DNA of 64,000 nucleotides. Source: JAQVOO01 sp964524755 (GTDB lineage: Bacteria; Spirochaetota; Spirochaetia; Sphaerochaetales; Sphaerochaetaceae). The stretch lies in assembly GCA_964524755.1 (NCBI GenBank), contig CAZGDR010000002.1, positions 13,142-77,141 on the forward strand. The letters are read 5' to 3'. The translations under genes were made by a program, and so were the position numbers. The first letter of the stretch is position 1. Each line of letters opens with the position of its first letter. Below the pieces are notes generated by a model. That model had not been told where the DNA came from. It made no database searches and saw nothing but the letters and a program-made list of their open reading frames with translations. Positions 19,507-28,955 of the stretch are shown here, one piece after another.

Positions 19507-21282
19507 TTAGAGAGGTAAAGTCGCTTCGCGCAACCATTGTGCATCTTCAACGTTTAATTTATCGTGAAGTTCAGAGTAGACCCATCCGTGGTAAGCATCT
19601 ACCATCTCCCTTTCAGTTTTTGATAAAAGGGACACATCAATTAATTTTCGCTCGAATGGACAGAGAGTTAACACATCAAAGGCTAGGAATTCGCCAAATT
19701 CAGTGGTTATGGCGGGTTGAACTACCACGAGATTCTCCAGCCTTACCCCATGCACACCCTCACGGTATATCCCCGGTTCATCGGAGAGAATCATCCCCTC
19801 TTTCAAGGCAACAAGGAGCGGTTTTGGAGAGATGTTTTGCGGTCCTTCATGTACGTTGAGACAAAAACCTACCCCATGGCCAGTTCCATGCCCATAAGAA
19901 CATCCTGCCTGCCAGAGGAATTGGCGTGCTAAGACATCTAGCTGGTATCCACACGTTCCTACTGGGAACCTCTGCGCAGCTAGAGCAAGATTCCCCTTTA
20001 ACACCAAGGTATAATCTTGTTTCATCTGCTTGCTGGCTTCGCCAAAAAGGAGTGTCCGTGTAATATCAGTAGTCCCAGTAGCATATTGCCCACCGGTATC
20101 GAGAACGAGTAATCCATCTCCTACTAGATCGACTGAGGAACTTTCACTTGCACTATAATGAGCCAAGGCTCCATGGGGTCCAAACCCTGCAATGGGAGAG
20201 AACGAGGGCCCTACATACTCTGGATGTTCGCTTCTACAACGTACGAGTTCTTCGGCAAGAGTAAGTTCTGTGTAAGTTTTTTCTTGCCGCGAGACAGTTG
20301 CTAAGAACTTTACCATGGCAATCCCATCAAGAAGATGAGCTCGTCGCATGCCTTCAATTTCGACCGGCGATTTAGATGCTTTCAGATCGGTAGAAATGTC
20401 GCGTCCTTCCACGATTCGAACATAGGAGGGAATTGATTCTTGAATACGAACATTAGTTTTATCTGGGGAGAGGTAGAGTACCGAAGAATCTTGAAATGTT
20501 TTCTCTAGGTGAGAAAAGACTTCTTCGTATTCTCTTACTTCTAAAACTTCAGTCAGTGCATCCATCTGCTCTCGATTTAAACGACGTTTGTCGGTAAACA
20601 ACACAACTTCTTCACTACCAATCAGCAGATAGCTTAAAAAGACTGGATTAAAGGCAATGTCACTGCCACGTAAGTTTAAAATCCAAGCAATATCATCCAA
20701 AGAGGAGATAAAGGTATGGGTACAACCAAACCCAGTATAAGTCTCCCTAATTTTCTCAATTTTAGCAATTGGAGAGGTTCCGGCAACGTTAATCGGTAAA
20801 GCAGTGACCTTTTCAGCAGGAATAGGAGGACGATCGCTCCAGACATCTTCAAACCAATCGGTGGTGTAAACGATGGAAATATTTTTGTGTGTGAAGTTTT
20901 TTAATACTATTCGATTAGCAGCTATAGTGATGCTTTGTCCCTCTACACCCACTCTAGCCCCAGAAGGAAGATGTTCAGCAAGCCATTGGACGTGGTTTAA
21001 CACCCCTGGGGATTCAAGTCTCTGTAACGTATAGGAACTTTCCTCGATTTGTTGTGCTCCTTGAATGTAATAGCGTGAATCAACCCATAACAAAGCTTTG
21101 TCGAGCGTAACAACGATGGTACCTGCCGAGCCTGTGAAACCAGAAAGCCATTCCCGTGTATTCCAACGTGAGGCTACATATTCACTCACGTGTGGATCCG
21201 TCCCTGTAACAATCCATGCATCAATTTTTTCAGCACGCATGCGTGCACGAATTGCTTCCAACCGCTGATCAATAGTAGACAT
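19507..21282 (-). CDS. M24B family aminopeptidase P (Xaa-Pro aminopeptidase)
   Basis: Cleaves the N-terminal residue from peptides with proline in second position. The start is at the ATG of MSTIDQRLEAIR, which has a near-ideal AAAGGAGG site. The 591-residue product has two creatinase-like N-terminal domains and a C-terminal pita-bread domain. Its dinuclear metal ligands are visible: VLDTGG and TTDITRT (Asp, Asp), GTGHGVG (His), SDEPGIY (Glu) and VRLENLV (Glu). The length matches the long eukaryote-like APP1 group also found in bacteria. Its start lies inside the lgt 3' end (14-bp overlap), pointing to translational coupling. Confidence 0.93.
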   Translation of the reverse strand: MSTIDQRLEAIRARMRAEKIDAWIVTGTDPHVSEYVASRWNTREWLSGFTGSAGTIVVTLDKALLWVDSRYYIQGAQQIEESSYTLQRLESPGVLNHVQWLAEHLPSGARVGVEGQSITIAANRIVLKNFTHKNISIVYTTDWFEDVWSDRPPIPAEKVTALPINVAGTSPIAKIEKIRETYTGFGCTHTFISSLDDIAWILNLRGSDIAFNPVFLSYLLIGSEEVVLFTDKRRLNREQMDALTEVLEVREYEEVFSHLEKTFQDSSVLYLSPDKTNVRIQESIPSYVRIVEGRDISTDLKASKSPVEIEGMRRAHLLDGIAMVKFLATVSRQEKTYTELTLAEELVRCRSEHPEYVGPSFSPIAGFGPHGALAHYSASESSSVDLVGDGLLVLDTGGQYATGTTDITRTLLFGEASKQMKQDYTLVLKGNLALAAQRFPVGTCGYQLDVLARQFLWQAGCSYGHGTGHGVGFCLNVHEGPQNISPKPLLVALKEGMILSDEPGIYREGVHGVRLENLVVVQPAITTEFGEFLAFDVLTLCPFERKLIDVSLLSKTEREMVDAYHGWVYSELHDKLNVEDAQWLREATLPL

Positions 21283-22219
21283 TCCGCCTCCTTTTACGAC
21301 GCCCAAACCATAGTAAAATTCCGCCAGCAAGAATCATAGCTAAACAGAATATTTGCCCTAACGATATATTAAAAAATGATAAAAATAGAGCTGTAGGTTC
21401 ACTCTGTGCCCCTCCTGCTATAATAAACCCTATGTGAGAATCTGGCTCACGTAAATATTCGATAAAGAATCGGACCACCCCGTAACCAATTAAATACCAG
21501 CTCAACGTATACCCTGGAAACTTATTCCGTTTTCTAATCAAGAACCATAGGAACAACCACAAGATAACTCCTTCAAAGAGAGCTTCATAGAGTTGACTGG
21601 GGTGTCGAGGAAGGTTAATCATTGCTCCACTGCTATAGGCTATCCCAACTTTGTCAGCTAGTGCACGAACCCATGCATAGGAAGTTGAAAAGGGAGGGGC
21701 TTGTGGAAAAACCATTCCCCATGGGGCTGTCGTTACACGTCCCCACAATTCTCCATTAATAAAGTTCCCTAACCTTCCGAAGGTATATCCTAGCGGAATA
21801 CCAGCCACTAGTGTATCTGCTATGGAAAAAAAGGAGATCTTGTAGCGGCGAGAGAAAAGATAAGCCCCCACAACAGCTCCAACAAGACCACCATGATAAC
21901 TCATACCTGGTAAGCCAACAAATTGGCCCTGTGAAAATGGCCAGAAAATCAACCACGGTCGTTTCCAATAGAATAAAGAACCATTGTAAAAGAGCGTTGA
22001 AAATAATCGTGCCCCTAGGATCAGTCCAGCAATCGTATATAAAAATAAGGTGTAAGCATCATCATTTGAACATGAAATCAACCCTTTATTTCTTTGCCTA
22101 ATAAACAAAATAAAGGTAATCCCAAAAGCAACTAAGTACATAAGACTGTACCAGTGTATTGGGAGACCAGGAATTACTATAGGAGAAATCCATGAAGGAT
22201 ATGCTATAAATTGAAACAT
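21269..22219 (-). CDS. lgt: Prolipoprotein diacylglyceryl transferase
   Basis: Inner-membrane enzyme that transfers diacylglyceryl from phosphatidylglycerol to the lipobox cysteine, the first step of lipoprotein maturation. From the chosen ATG (MFQFIAYPSW) the protein has 316 residues. It shows PGLPIHWYSLMYL near the N-terminus (essential His in HWYS), the signature GRLGNFINGELWG, and HPSQLYEALFEG, all within multiple membrane spans. The ORF extends further upstream, but that part overlaps the divergent protease gene and is not conserved. No strong ribosome site precedes the start. It heads the lgt-pepP-gpmI operon. Confidence 0.95.
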   Translation of the reverse strand: MFQFIAYPSWISPIVIPGLPIHWYSLMYLVAFGITFILFIRQRNKGLISCSNDDAYTLFLYTIAGLILGARLFSTLFYNGSLFYWKRPWLIFWPFSQGQFVGLPGMSYHGGLVGAVVGAYLFSRRYKISFFSIADTLVAGIPLGYTFGRLGNFINGELWGRVTTAPWGMVFPQAPPFSTSYAWVRALADKVGIAYSSGAMINLPRHPSQLYEALFEGVILWLFLWFLIRKRNKFPGYTLSWYLIGYGVVRFFIEYLREPDSHIGFIIAGGAQSEPTALFLSFFNISLGQIFCLAMILAGGILLWFGRRKRRRNVYY

Positions 22220-22301
22220 AGCGAAAGTGTACGCCGAGAATTTGCAATGGTCAACCACGCTATTTGTAGTCGATTCACTAGAAAAAGAGTATACTTCGGA
22301 T

Positions 22302-23741
22302 ATGAAAAGATTAAAAACCATCCTATTGCTGGTTATCTTATCTGTCTTCATCAGCCAAGCTATGGCAGCTACTGGGATCGATGAACGGTTTATGCCAGAT
22401 TTTTTTAATAGTTCACCAACCTCCCAGTCCGTGAGGCAACAAGATGAGATAGCTGTAAACATGCAAAAGCTCGAATTACTCTATCGTTTAGTAGATAGAG
22501 ACTTCCTTTTTGATATTGACCATAAAGTAGTCTATGAGAACATGGCCAAAGGATTGTTCAGTGGTCTAGAAGATGAATATTCGGCCTATGTGTTCTCGAA
22601 AGATGCTGCAGACTTCAGTGAAGACACCTCAGGCACTTATGGTGGTATTGGAGCCTATATCTCTAAAAACTATTTAGAGTATCGTGATTATACTAAACCT
22701 GAAACTTACATGGTTAATATAACTTCGGTATTCCCCGGTTCACCTGCAGAAGCCGCAGGACTCCGTTCTGGTGATCTTATTAGCCATATTGATGCCAAAT
22801 CCGTTGATGATATGGAAGCAAATGAAGCCTCCAGAGCCCTTAAAGGGGAACCAAACACCCCAGTTATCCTGACTATAAAACGGGGACAATCTACATTTGA
22901 CGTCACCGTTATACGTAGAATTGTATCGGTTCCTACCGTTTCAAAAGATATGCTCGAAAATAATATTGGCTATCTCAGAATAACCCAGTTTACAAACTCT
23001 ACTGGTGATCAAGTTAAAAAAGAGTTGGTGAAATTCAGAGAACAAGCTGTTTCAGCAATTATTCTTGATTTACGTGATAACCCAGGTGGGATAGTTGACT
23101 CTACATTGAATGTTGCAGATATGTTCTTAGCTGACAGTACGATTGTACATGTAAATAGTAAAAACGAAGCTAGTAATAGAACATTTGTGGCTTCCCCAAG
23201 TACCATTATTCCATCTTCTGTCCCCGTAGTTGTTTTAGTTAACAAAGGTTCGGCTTCCAGTTCAGAAATCCTTTCGGGAGCGCTTAGAGATAACAACAGA
23301 GCGACTCTCATCGGAACGACTACCTATGGGAAAGGACTTATCCAAATAGTTTCTCCTTTTGGTGATGGTTATTACACGCTTACCACAAGCCAATATAAGA
23401 CACCTTCTGGGAAAGATATCCACAAGGTTGGTATCCCGGTAGATATTGAAATTGAAGATATTCAAATAGCTGATGAGGATATCGACATTTACATGGAGTT
23501 TCTCAATAGTGGCGTTACCGCTGAGTTTGTGGAAACACATCCTGACTCTTCACTAGCTAATTTCCAATTATTTATGGAGAATGTTGTGGGGGATGATCCA
23601 CCACTTGAAAAAGATGTGTATCGACTCTTGCTACGCCGTGAGTATCTTAATGCAATGCCGTTTGATGACCGACCGATTGCTGACCCCGAGTTCGATCGTG
23701 TACTAAAACGAGCTCTCGAGTTCTTGGAAACTGGTAAATAA
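22302..23741 (+). CDS. S41 C-terminal processing peptidase (CtpA/Prc type)
   Basis: Exported serine protease with a Ser-Lys dyad. The start at ATG 22302 gives 479 residues with a clear signal peptide (MKRLK, a hydrophobic core, cleavage after AMA). A PDZ domain spans about 115-205 (VFPGSPAEAAGLRSGDLI). The protease domain has LDLRDNPGG (about 256-264), the serine cluster NKGSASSSEI (315-324) with the catalytic Ser, and the catalytic Lys344 in TTYGKGLIQ. It acts in the periplasm or at the membrane, probably on envelope or lipoprotein substrates (family knowledge). It is divergent from lgt; an upstream in-frame ATG at 22227 would spoil the signal peptide. Confidence 0.93.
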   Translation: MKRLKTILLLVILSVFISQAMAATGIDERFMPDFFNSSPTSQSVRQQDEIAVNMQKLELLYRLVDRDFLFDIDHKVVYENMAKGLFSGLEDEYSAYVFSKDAADFSEDTSGTYGGIGAYISKNYLEYRDYTKPETYMVNITSVFPGSPAEAAGLRSGDLISHIDAKSVDDMEANEASRALKGEPNTPVILTIKRGQSTFDVTVIRRIVSVPTVSKDMLENNIGYLRITQFTNSTGDQVKKELVKFREQAVSAIILDLRDNPGGIVDSTLNVADMFLADSTIVHVNSKNEASNRTFVASPSTIIPSSVPVVVLVNKGSASSSEILSGALRDNNRATLIGTTTYGKGLIQIVSPFGDGYYTLTTSQYKTPSGKDIHKVGIPVDIEIEDIQIADEDIDIYMEFLNSGVTAEFVETHPDSSLANFQLFMENVVGDDPPLEKDVYRLLLRREYLNAMPFDDRPIADPEFDRVLKRALEFLETGK

Positions 23742-23820
23742 CTGATACCAAACTTATGGTTGACATCATGTAACAAACTTATGACATTCTTTCATTGTCG
23801 AACCTCCTGTACACTATACA

Positions 23821-23850
23821 AGCACGGTACTCCACGTGAGTATACGTGCT
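23821..23850 (+). promoter_or_regulatory. Imperfect inverted repeat just upstream of the regulator gene
   Basis: AGCACG..TACTC (23821-23832) pairs with GAGTA..CGTGCT (23838-23850), leaving a small bulge and a CACGT loop. It ends immediately before the purine-rich ribosome site of the regulator. It could be an operator or a 5'-leader hairpin affecting translation; there is no T-run. Confidence 0.35.
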
Positions 23851-23863
23851 AGGGGGGTAAGGG

Positions 23864-25036
23864 GTGTCATTATTTCTGATCACTAAGGATGCTAGACTGC
23901 GGTCGGCTATTAATCGACAATTACAGAAAAGCTGTTATTCAGCCAATTCTTTAGACCAGATTAAGAAAATGCGTACCATTCTCGAAACAGATACGCACCC
24001 CATTTTATTAATTGACGAGAAATTCTCTGAAAAAGGACTTCTGCCAATCTTAGACTTCATCGTCTCTTCACAGGTGCCAGGACCCAAAATTATTATAACT
24101 GCTAAAGCAGGGATAAAAAAGGGAACTTCTTTTGTATATGACAACGGAATTGGAATTCTCCACAAACCCTTCTCAATTGAACAATTGATTGATTCTGCTA
24201 TCGATATCGGTGGAATCCCTGCAGTAGCTCCTCATCTATCCCATTCTCAATTTTCTCGAACTATAGAAAAATTCAATATAGATTGGCACGCATCAATTCT
24301 CATAGGTCAGTCAGAAGCTATGGTTAAAATTCGTGATATCATTAAAAAGGTTGGCCCCCTGTTTTCATCTGTTCATATAAATGGAGAAACGGGAACAGGT
24401 AAAGAGGTTGTGGCTTCATTACTGCGCGAAGAATCTGGCTGTCCCGATCCCTATATCATAGTAAATTGCTCATCAATTCCAGACTCTTTAGCCGACACCT
24501 ATCTTTTTGGCAATGAGAAGGGAGCTTATACTGATGCTAAAGAGGCGCGTAAGGGTGTTGTAAAGAGTGCTGATGGTGGAGTTCTCTTTCTTGATGAAAT
24601 TGAAGATTTAGCACAAAAGATGCAAGGAAAATTTTTACGTCTGCTAGAAACAAAACAGTTTAGGCACATTGGCAGCGATAGTATTGAAACCTCACACTTC
24701 AAATTGATTACCGCCTCAAATAAGCCACTTCACCATCTTTGTGATACCGGACGACTACGATTCGATTTGCTCAATCGGTTGAATAGATTAGTTATCACCA
24801 TACCACCACTCAGAGAAAGGAAAGAGGATATTCCCCTACTTATTGAACACTATTTAAAGACCCATCAAGAATCTCGCAAGCCAGATGCTCCTACCATGAA
24901 GAGAATCATGGCCTACCAATGGCCTGGCAATACTCGAGAACTGTTCAAAGAACTTGAGCAACTATCAGTTTTTGCTTCACTATCGGCTAAGAACCTATCA
25001 TATAGGGAAATTCTTACAGAGTCTGTTTTGCATTAA
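23864..25036 (+). CDS. Sigma-54-type AAA+ response regulator lacking a DNA-binding domain
   Basis: A 390-residue protein with a GTG start behind GGGGGGTAAGGG. The N-terminal receiver-like domain keeps the expected residues: Asp9, Asp51 (LLIDEKF), Thr79 (IIITA) and Lys101 (ILHKPFS). The AAA+ domain has Walker A GETGTGK (174-180) and Walker B VLFLDE (240-245). The sigma-54 contact loop reads GAYTDA (220-225) rather than GAFTGA. The arginine-finger region PPLRERKEDIPLL and the lid WPGNTREL follow. The protein stops about 30 residues after the lid, so the usual Fis-type HTH is absent. It may act without specific DNA binding, or may no longer activate sigma-54. No partner kinase is in the window. 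Confidence 0.88.
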   Translation: MSLFLITKDARLRSAINRQLQKSCYSANSLDQIKKMRTILETDTHPILLIDEKFSEKGLLPILDFIVSSQVPGPKIIITAKAGIKKGTSFVYDNGIGILHKPFSIEQLIDSAIDIGGIPAVAPHLSHSQFSRTIEKFNIDWHASILIGQSEAMVKIRDIIKKVGPLFSSVHINGETGTGKEVVASLLREESGCPDPYIIVNCSSIPDSLADTYLFGNEKGAYTDAKEARKGVVKSADGGVLFLDEIEDLAQKMQGKFLRLLETKQFRHIGSDSIETSHFKLITASNKPLHHLCDTGRLRFDLLNRLNRLVITIPPLRERKEDIPLLIEHYLKTHQESRKPDAPTMKRIMAYQWPGNTRELFKELEQLSVFASLSAKNLSYREILTESVLH

Positions 25037-25396
25037 CTTAATTCCACTACTAATATATTAATTTTGTTATACGCCACTGTATAGAATTAACCTGTGGATA
25101 ACTTGTGGATAAAAGAGTTAGATATACTAGTTTCAAACCTATATTGAAGCCTATAATTCTTATATAGGTATTTCAGTATAAAGCCCCACACTCAAGGCAA
25201 TTAATTCTTTTATAATGAATAAGTTGACATCTGGAGAGAATTGTGTTCAACAATCGAGTAAAACTCCCTTGACAACGCGTCCAGAATATGCTGTGGGGAC
25301 GCATATAGTAAAGGTTGTGGATAACTTGTGTACTAGTGTGGTATGAATTGTGAGAAAGTATTCAAAAATAGACGGAACTCTATAGAAAACAAACGG
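25037..25396. other. Non-coding convergent gap with three DnaA boxes
   Basis: 360 bp without a supported gene, lying between the 3' ends of the regulator (+) and murA (-). It is AT-rich and contains three perfect DnaA boxes in the same orientation (TGTGGATAA at 25093-25101, 25104-25112 and 25316-25324). No terminator hairpin with a T-run was found. It might be a DnaA-binding regulatory locus or part of an extended origin (inference). Confidence 0.6.
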
Positions 25397-26692
25397 TTAG
25401 GGTAACCGTTGTATTTTTGCTCCAAGGCCCAGAAGTTTCTCCGACAACCGCTCATAACCCCGTTCTATTTGATAAATATTTTGGATTGTAGAAGTTCCTT
25501 CAGCGCAAAGAGCCGCAATAACTAAAGCCATTCCTGCTCGAACATCGGGACTCGTCACAATAGCTGGTTTTAATTTACTCGGCCCATTTACAATTGCTCG
25601 ATGAGGATCGCAGAGAATAATATCTGCTCCCATCCGAATTAACCAATCTACAAAAAACATCCGCGATTCGTACATTTTTTCATGAATCAGAATTGATCCT
25701 TCCATTTGGGTTGCCGCAACAGTAATGATACTTAATAAGTCGGCTGGGAAACCGGGCCATGGCGCATCATCAATCTTGTGGGTCTGCCCACTGATAGTCT
25801 TCTTAATGACCCGAGATTGCTTTTCAGGGAGGAAGAGTGAATGAGGTCCTGTTACTTCCCATGTAATACCGATACGTTCAAATCCTTTGGCTATCATAGG
25901 TAGTTGCGTAGTTTCAATTCCCGAGATCTCTAAGGAGCCTCCTGTGGCCGCTACAAGGCCGATGTAAGAGCCCACCTCCATGTAATCGGAGCCAATTACG
26001 AAACTTCTCCCGCGCAGGCTCCTGACGCCTGTAATGGAGAGTAGGTTAGAACCTATTCCTGTAATTATAGCCCCCATCCCAACAAGCATGTTACACAGGT
26101 CCTGTACGTGAGGCTCGCTAGCGGCATTGCTAATGTGTGTTTTCCCTTGAGCTAGTACAGCCGCCATAATCACATTCTCTGTTGCGGTTACAGAAGCCTC
26201 ATCAAGAAAAATGTCAGTTCCAATTAATGCTGGAGTAGTTATTTTTAAAAACCCATCATCTGTTATTCTGCAACTGCTTCCGAGAGCTTCCAAAGCAAAA
26301 AAATGGGTGTCTAAGCGCCTAAACCCAATAACATCGCCCCCTGGAGGAGGCAGAGAAATACCTCCTGCACGGGCGGCCATCGGACCCGCCAATAATAATG
26401 AGGCTCGAATAGCATCAACGAGGTGGGATGGCAACTCAACTTTAGTTGATTCTAAGGCAGAATCTGTGATAATTTTTACACTATTTTCATCAATCCACTC
26501 AACTTGAGATCCTAAACAACCAAGCAATTCGAGCATTATCTTGACATCTTGAATAACAGGAATATTGTGGAGGATAACAGGCTCATCAGTGAGTAGAGTG
26601 GCTGCCAAGCAGGGCAAGGCTGCATTCTTGTTGCCGCTTATGGCGATACTTCCATGTAATTTTCTTCCACCACTTATTTCAAAAGATTCCAT
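25397..26692 (-). CDS. murA: UDP-N-acetylglucosamine 1-carboxyvinyltransferase, Asp-type
   Basis: Catalyses the first committed step of peptidoglycan synthesis, adding enolpyruvate to UDP-GlcNAc. The start is set at the ATG of MESFEISGG; the longer ORF begins with TTG. The 431-residue product has Lys22 in GNKNAALP and the usual inside-out barrel repeats. The mobile active-site loop reads LPPPGGDVIGFRR: the residue equivalent to the fosfomycin-target Cys115 is Asp120. Such Asp variants are known, as in Borrelia and mycobacteria, and are active but insensitive to fosfomycin. The gene is divergent from the PfkB-family kinase. Confidence 0.94.
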   Translation of the reverse strand: MESFEISGGRKLHGSIAISGNKNAALPCLAATLLTDEPVILHNIPVIQDVKIMLELLGCLGSQVEWIDENSVKIITDSALESTKVELPSHLVDAIRASLLLAGPMAARAGGISLPPPGGDVIGFRRLDTHFFALEALGSSCRITDDGFLKITTPALIGTDIFLDEASVTATENVIMAAVLAQGKTHISNAASEPHVQDLCNMLVGMGAIITGIGSNLLSITGVRSLRGRSFVIGSDYMEVGSYIGLVAATGGSLEISGIETTQLPMIAKGFERIGITWEVTGPHSLFLPEKQSRVIKKTISGQTHKIDDAPWPGFPADLLSIITVAATQMEGSILIHEKMYESRMFFVDWLIRMGADIILCDPHRAIVNGPSKLKPAIVTSPDVRAGMALVIAALCAEGTSTIQNIYQIERGYERLSEKLLGLGAKIQRLP

Positions 26693-26767
26693 ACACCCAT
26701 CGTACAAGGGAAACTCCAATTTGACAATCTAGTTGAACCCAAAGGTAAAGCCGAGTAATATGAACAC

Positions 26768-27775
26768 ATGAAAAGTGCACAGCCAAAGGTATATGGGATC
26801 GGAAATCCTTTGATTGATATTATTGCCCAGATAACAGATGAAGATTTGGAACGCCTTGGCACCCATAAAGGAGCGATGCATTTAATCGACGAACAACGTC
26901 GTTCAGAACTACTCCAGCACATAGAATCAAAACCACGTAAATATTCCTGTGGAGGTTCCTGCCCCAATACGATCATCACCCTCTCCTTACTAGGCATTGA
27001 GGCCACACTGGCCGGAAAGGTAGGTGCTGATGATTTTGGTGTTATCTACAGCAAAAGACTTAAAGAACTAAAAGTTTATAACGAATTGGCACTCAGCGAA
27101 CAACCAACCGGTTCTTCAATTATTCTCATAACTCCCGATTCAGAGAGGACGATGAATACGTATTTAGGTGCAAATCGTTATTTTAATGCTACGGATATTA
27201 ATCCAAAAAGTATAGCTGAAGCCGACTATTTTCATTTTACAGGATATATGTGGGACACCCAATCGCAGAAGGCTGCTATTGAACGGGCAATTGAAATTGC
27301 CCATGCCTTTAACACCCGTATTACATTCGATATTGCCGATCCTTTTGCCGTCGGTCGCAATCGTGATGCATTTCTCAGTTTAATCAGCGATCATGTCGAT
27401 GTCGTCTTTGCCAATAGTGAAGAGGCTCGTTTCCTTTTTAATAATTATGATGCTTTAGAATGCTGTAAATCGATGGGAAAACTGTGTGAAACAGCAGTGG
27501 TAAAGAACGGAAAATTAGGTTCGTTCATTTCACATCAACAAAAAATCTATACCATACCGGTCCAAGGTCCGGTTGAGGCCATCGACACAACAGGAGCTGG
27601 AGATATTTATGCTGCAGGCTTTTTGTATGGATTGTGTCATAAACTATCGATAGAAGAGAATGGCTTTATCGCGTCCTATCTTGCTGGAAAAATAATCCAA
27701 CAGCGTGGAGCACAATTTTCAAAAGAAACGGCACAGGAAGTCCGTTCATTCTTAGAACGAACTTTTAAGATATAA
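26768..27775 (+). CDS. PfkB-family carbohydrate/nucleoside kinase (adenosine kinase-like)
   Basis: A 335-residue ribokinase-fold enzyme. It has the N-terminal GNPLIDIIAQ, the glycine-rich YSCGGSCPNTI, KVGADDFG, and the C-terminal PfkB signature DTTGAGDIYAAGF with the catalytic Asp of GAGD. Adenosine-kinase-like members of this branch phosphorylate adenosine or another nucleoside or sugar; the substrate cannot be settled from sequence. Its convergent neighbour is metK, whose stop is only 4 bp away; adenosine arises from S-adenosylhomocysteine breakdown, so the pairing is suggestive only. It is the one plus-strand gene inside the minus-strand origin block. Confidence 0.85.
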   Translation: MKSAQPKVYGIGNPLIDIIAQITDEDLERLGTHKGAMHLIDEQRRSELLQHIESKPRKYSCGGSCPNTIITLSLLGIEATLAGKVGADDFGVIYSKRLKELKVYNELALSEQPTGSSIILITPDSERTMNTYLGANRYFNATDINPKSIAEADYFHFTGYMWDTQSQKAAIERAIEIAHAFNTRITFDIADPFAVGRNRDAFLSLISDHVDVVFANSEEARFLFNNYDALECCKSMGKLCETAVVKNGKLGSFISHQQKIYTIPVQGPVEAIDTTGAGDIYAAGFLYGLCHKLSIEENGFIASYLAGKIIQQRGAQFSKETAQEVRSFLERTFKI

Positions 27776-27779
27776 TTAT

Positions 27780-28934
27780 TTATATATTTTTCGGTTTAGG
27801 TAAAAGCGCTTCCCAAGGCACTCCGGGGTGTCCAAAATGGCCATAATTCATATTTTCCCGATATATTGGTCGGAGAAGATCGAGTCGCTCTATTATACCT
27901 GAAGGACAGAGATCAAATTCATTACGCACGAGTTGTTCCAGTTCTGTATCATCTAGAGTTCCAGTCCCGAAAGTATCGACGAGAATTGAAACAGGATCTG
28001 GCACGCCAATAGCATAAGAAAATTGTATTTCACAACGTGTACAGAGTCCCCAAGCTACAAGGTTTTTAGCCACAAGTCGGGCCATATAGGCCGCTGAGCG
28101 GTCAACTTTTGAAGGATCTTTTCCACTAAAAGCACCACCACCATGGCGGCCCATCCCCCCATAGGTATCTACAATTATTTTTCTACCCGTTAGACCTGCA
28201 TCACCATGCGGACCACCAATCACAAAACGACCGGTAGGATTGATATGATAGATTGTTTTATCAGAGAGTAGCCCAGAAGGCCCTAGTATCGGTTGAATAA
28301 CCTGTGTCTTAATATAATTGGTAAGTTCATCTCTAGTAACTTGTTCATCATGCTGATGGGAAACTACTATCGTATCAATTGAGACAGGGGTGCCATGGTC
28401 ATACACTACTGTAACTTGAGCCTTGGCATCAGGGCGTAACCAAGTAACATCTTTTGCTTTGCGTAATTTCGCTGCCTGTTGTAGTAATTTATGGCTGTAC
28501 ATAACTGGCGCCGGCATCAATTCAGGGGTTTCTGTACAAGCGTAACCGAACATCATTCCTTGATCACCAGCCCCTTGTTGTCCATAGGAGCTACTTGAAG
28601 CATTAACACCCAAAGCAATATCGGGAGATTGTTTTTGTAGGAATTGGAGAATTTCCAGATTTTCATAATTAAAACCAGATCCTTCATAGACATACCCGAT
28701 GTCTTTTACCACTGCACGTACAATTTCTTCAATATCAAGTAAGGCCTTAGAGGTGATCTCACCACCTACAACGACTGTATTGGTTGTTGCAAAAGTTTCA
28801 CAAGCAACCCTTGAGTGAGGATCTTCCCGTAAACATGCATCCAAAATAGCGTCTGATATTTGGTCGCAAACTTTATCGGGATGTCCTTCACTGACAGATT
28901 CACTGGTGAATGATTGCAAGCCTTTTCTTAACAT
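27780..28934 (-). CDS. metK: S-adenosylmethionine synthetase
   Basis: Forms S-adenosylmethionine from methionine and ATP. The 384-residue product has the N-terminal [20 protein letters not shown] with its ATP/metal-binding His and Asp, the signature [12 protein letters not shown], and the glycine-rich [16 protein letters not shown]. Length is normal for the family. It is 21 bp downstream of jag with no space for a SAM riboswitch, so expression is likely from the rpmH-jag transcript. Confidence 0.97.
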   Translation of the reverse strand: MLRKGLQSFTSESVSEGHPDKVCDQISDAILDACLREDPHSRVACETFATTNTVVVGGEITSKALLDIEEIVRAVVKDIGYVYEGSGFNYENLEILQFLQKQSPDIALGVNASSSSYGQQGAGDQGMMFGYACTETPELMPAPVMYSHKLLQQAAKLRKAKDVTWLRPDAKAQVTVVYDHGTPVSIDTIVVSHQHDEQVTRDELTNYIKTQVIQPILGPSGLLSDKTIYHINPTGRFVIGGPHGDAGLTGRKIIVDTYGGMGRHGGGAFSGKDPSKVDRSAAYMARLVAKNLVAWGLCTRCEIQFSYAIGVPDPVSILVDTFGTGTLDDTELEQLVRNEFDLCPSGIIERLDLLRPIYRENMNYGHFGHPGVPWEALLPKPKNI

Positions 28935-28955
28935 AGTTCAATCTCCAACCTCGTA

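Noticed and set aside
28935..28955. SAM riboswitch upstream of metK
   Set aside because: Only 21 bp separate jag and metK.
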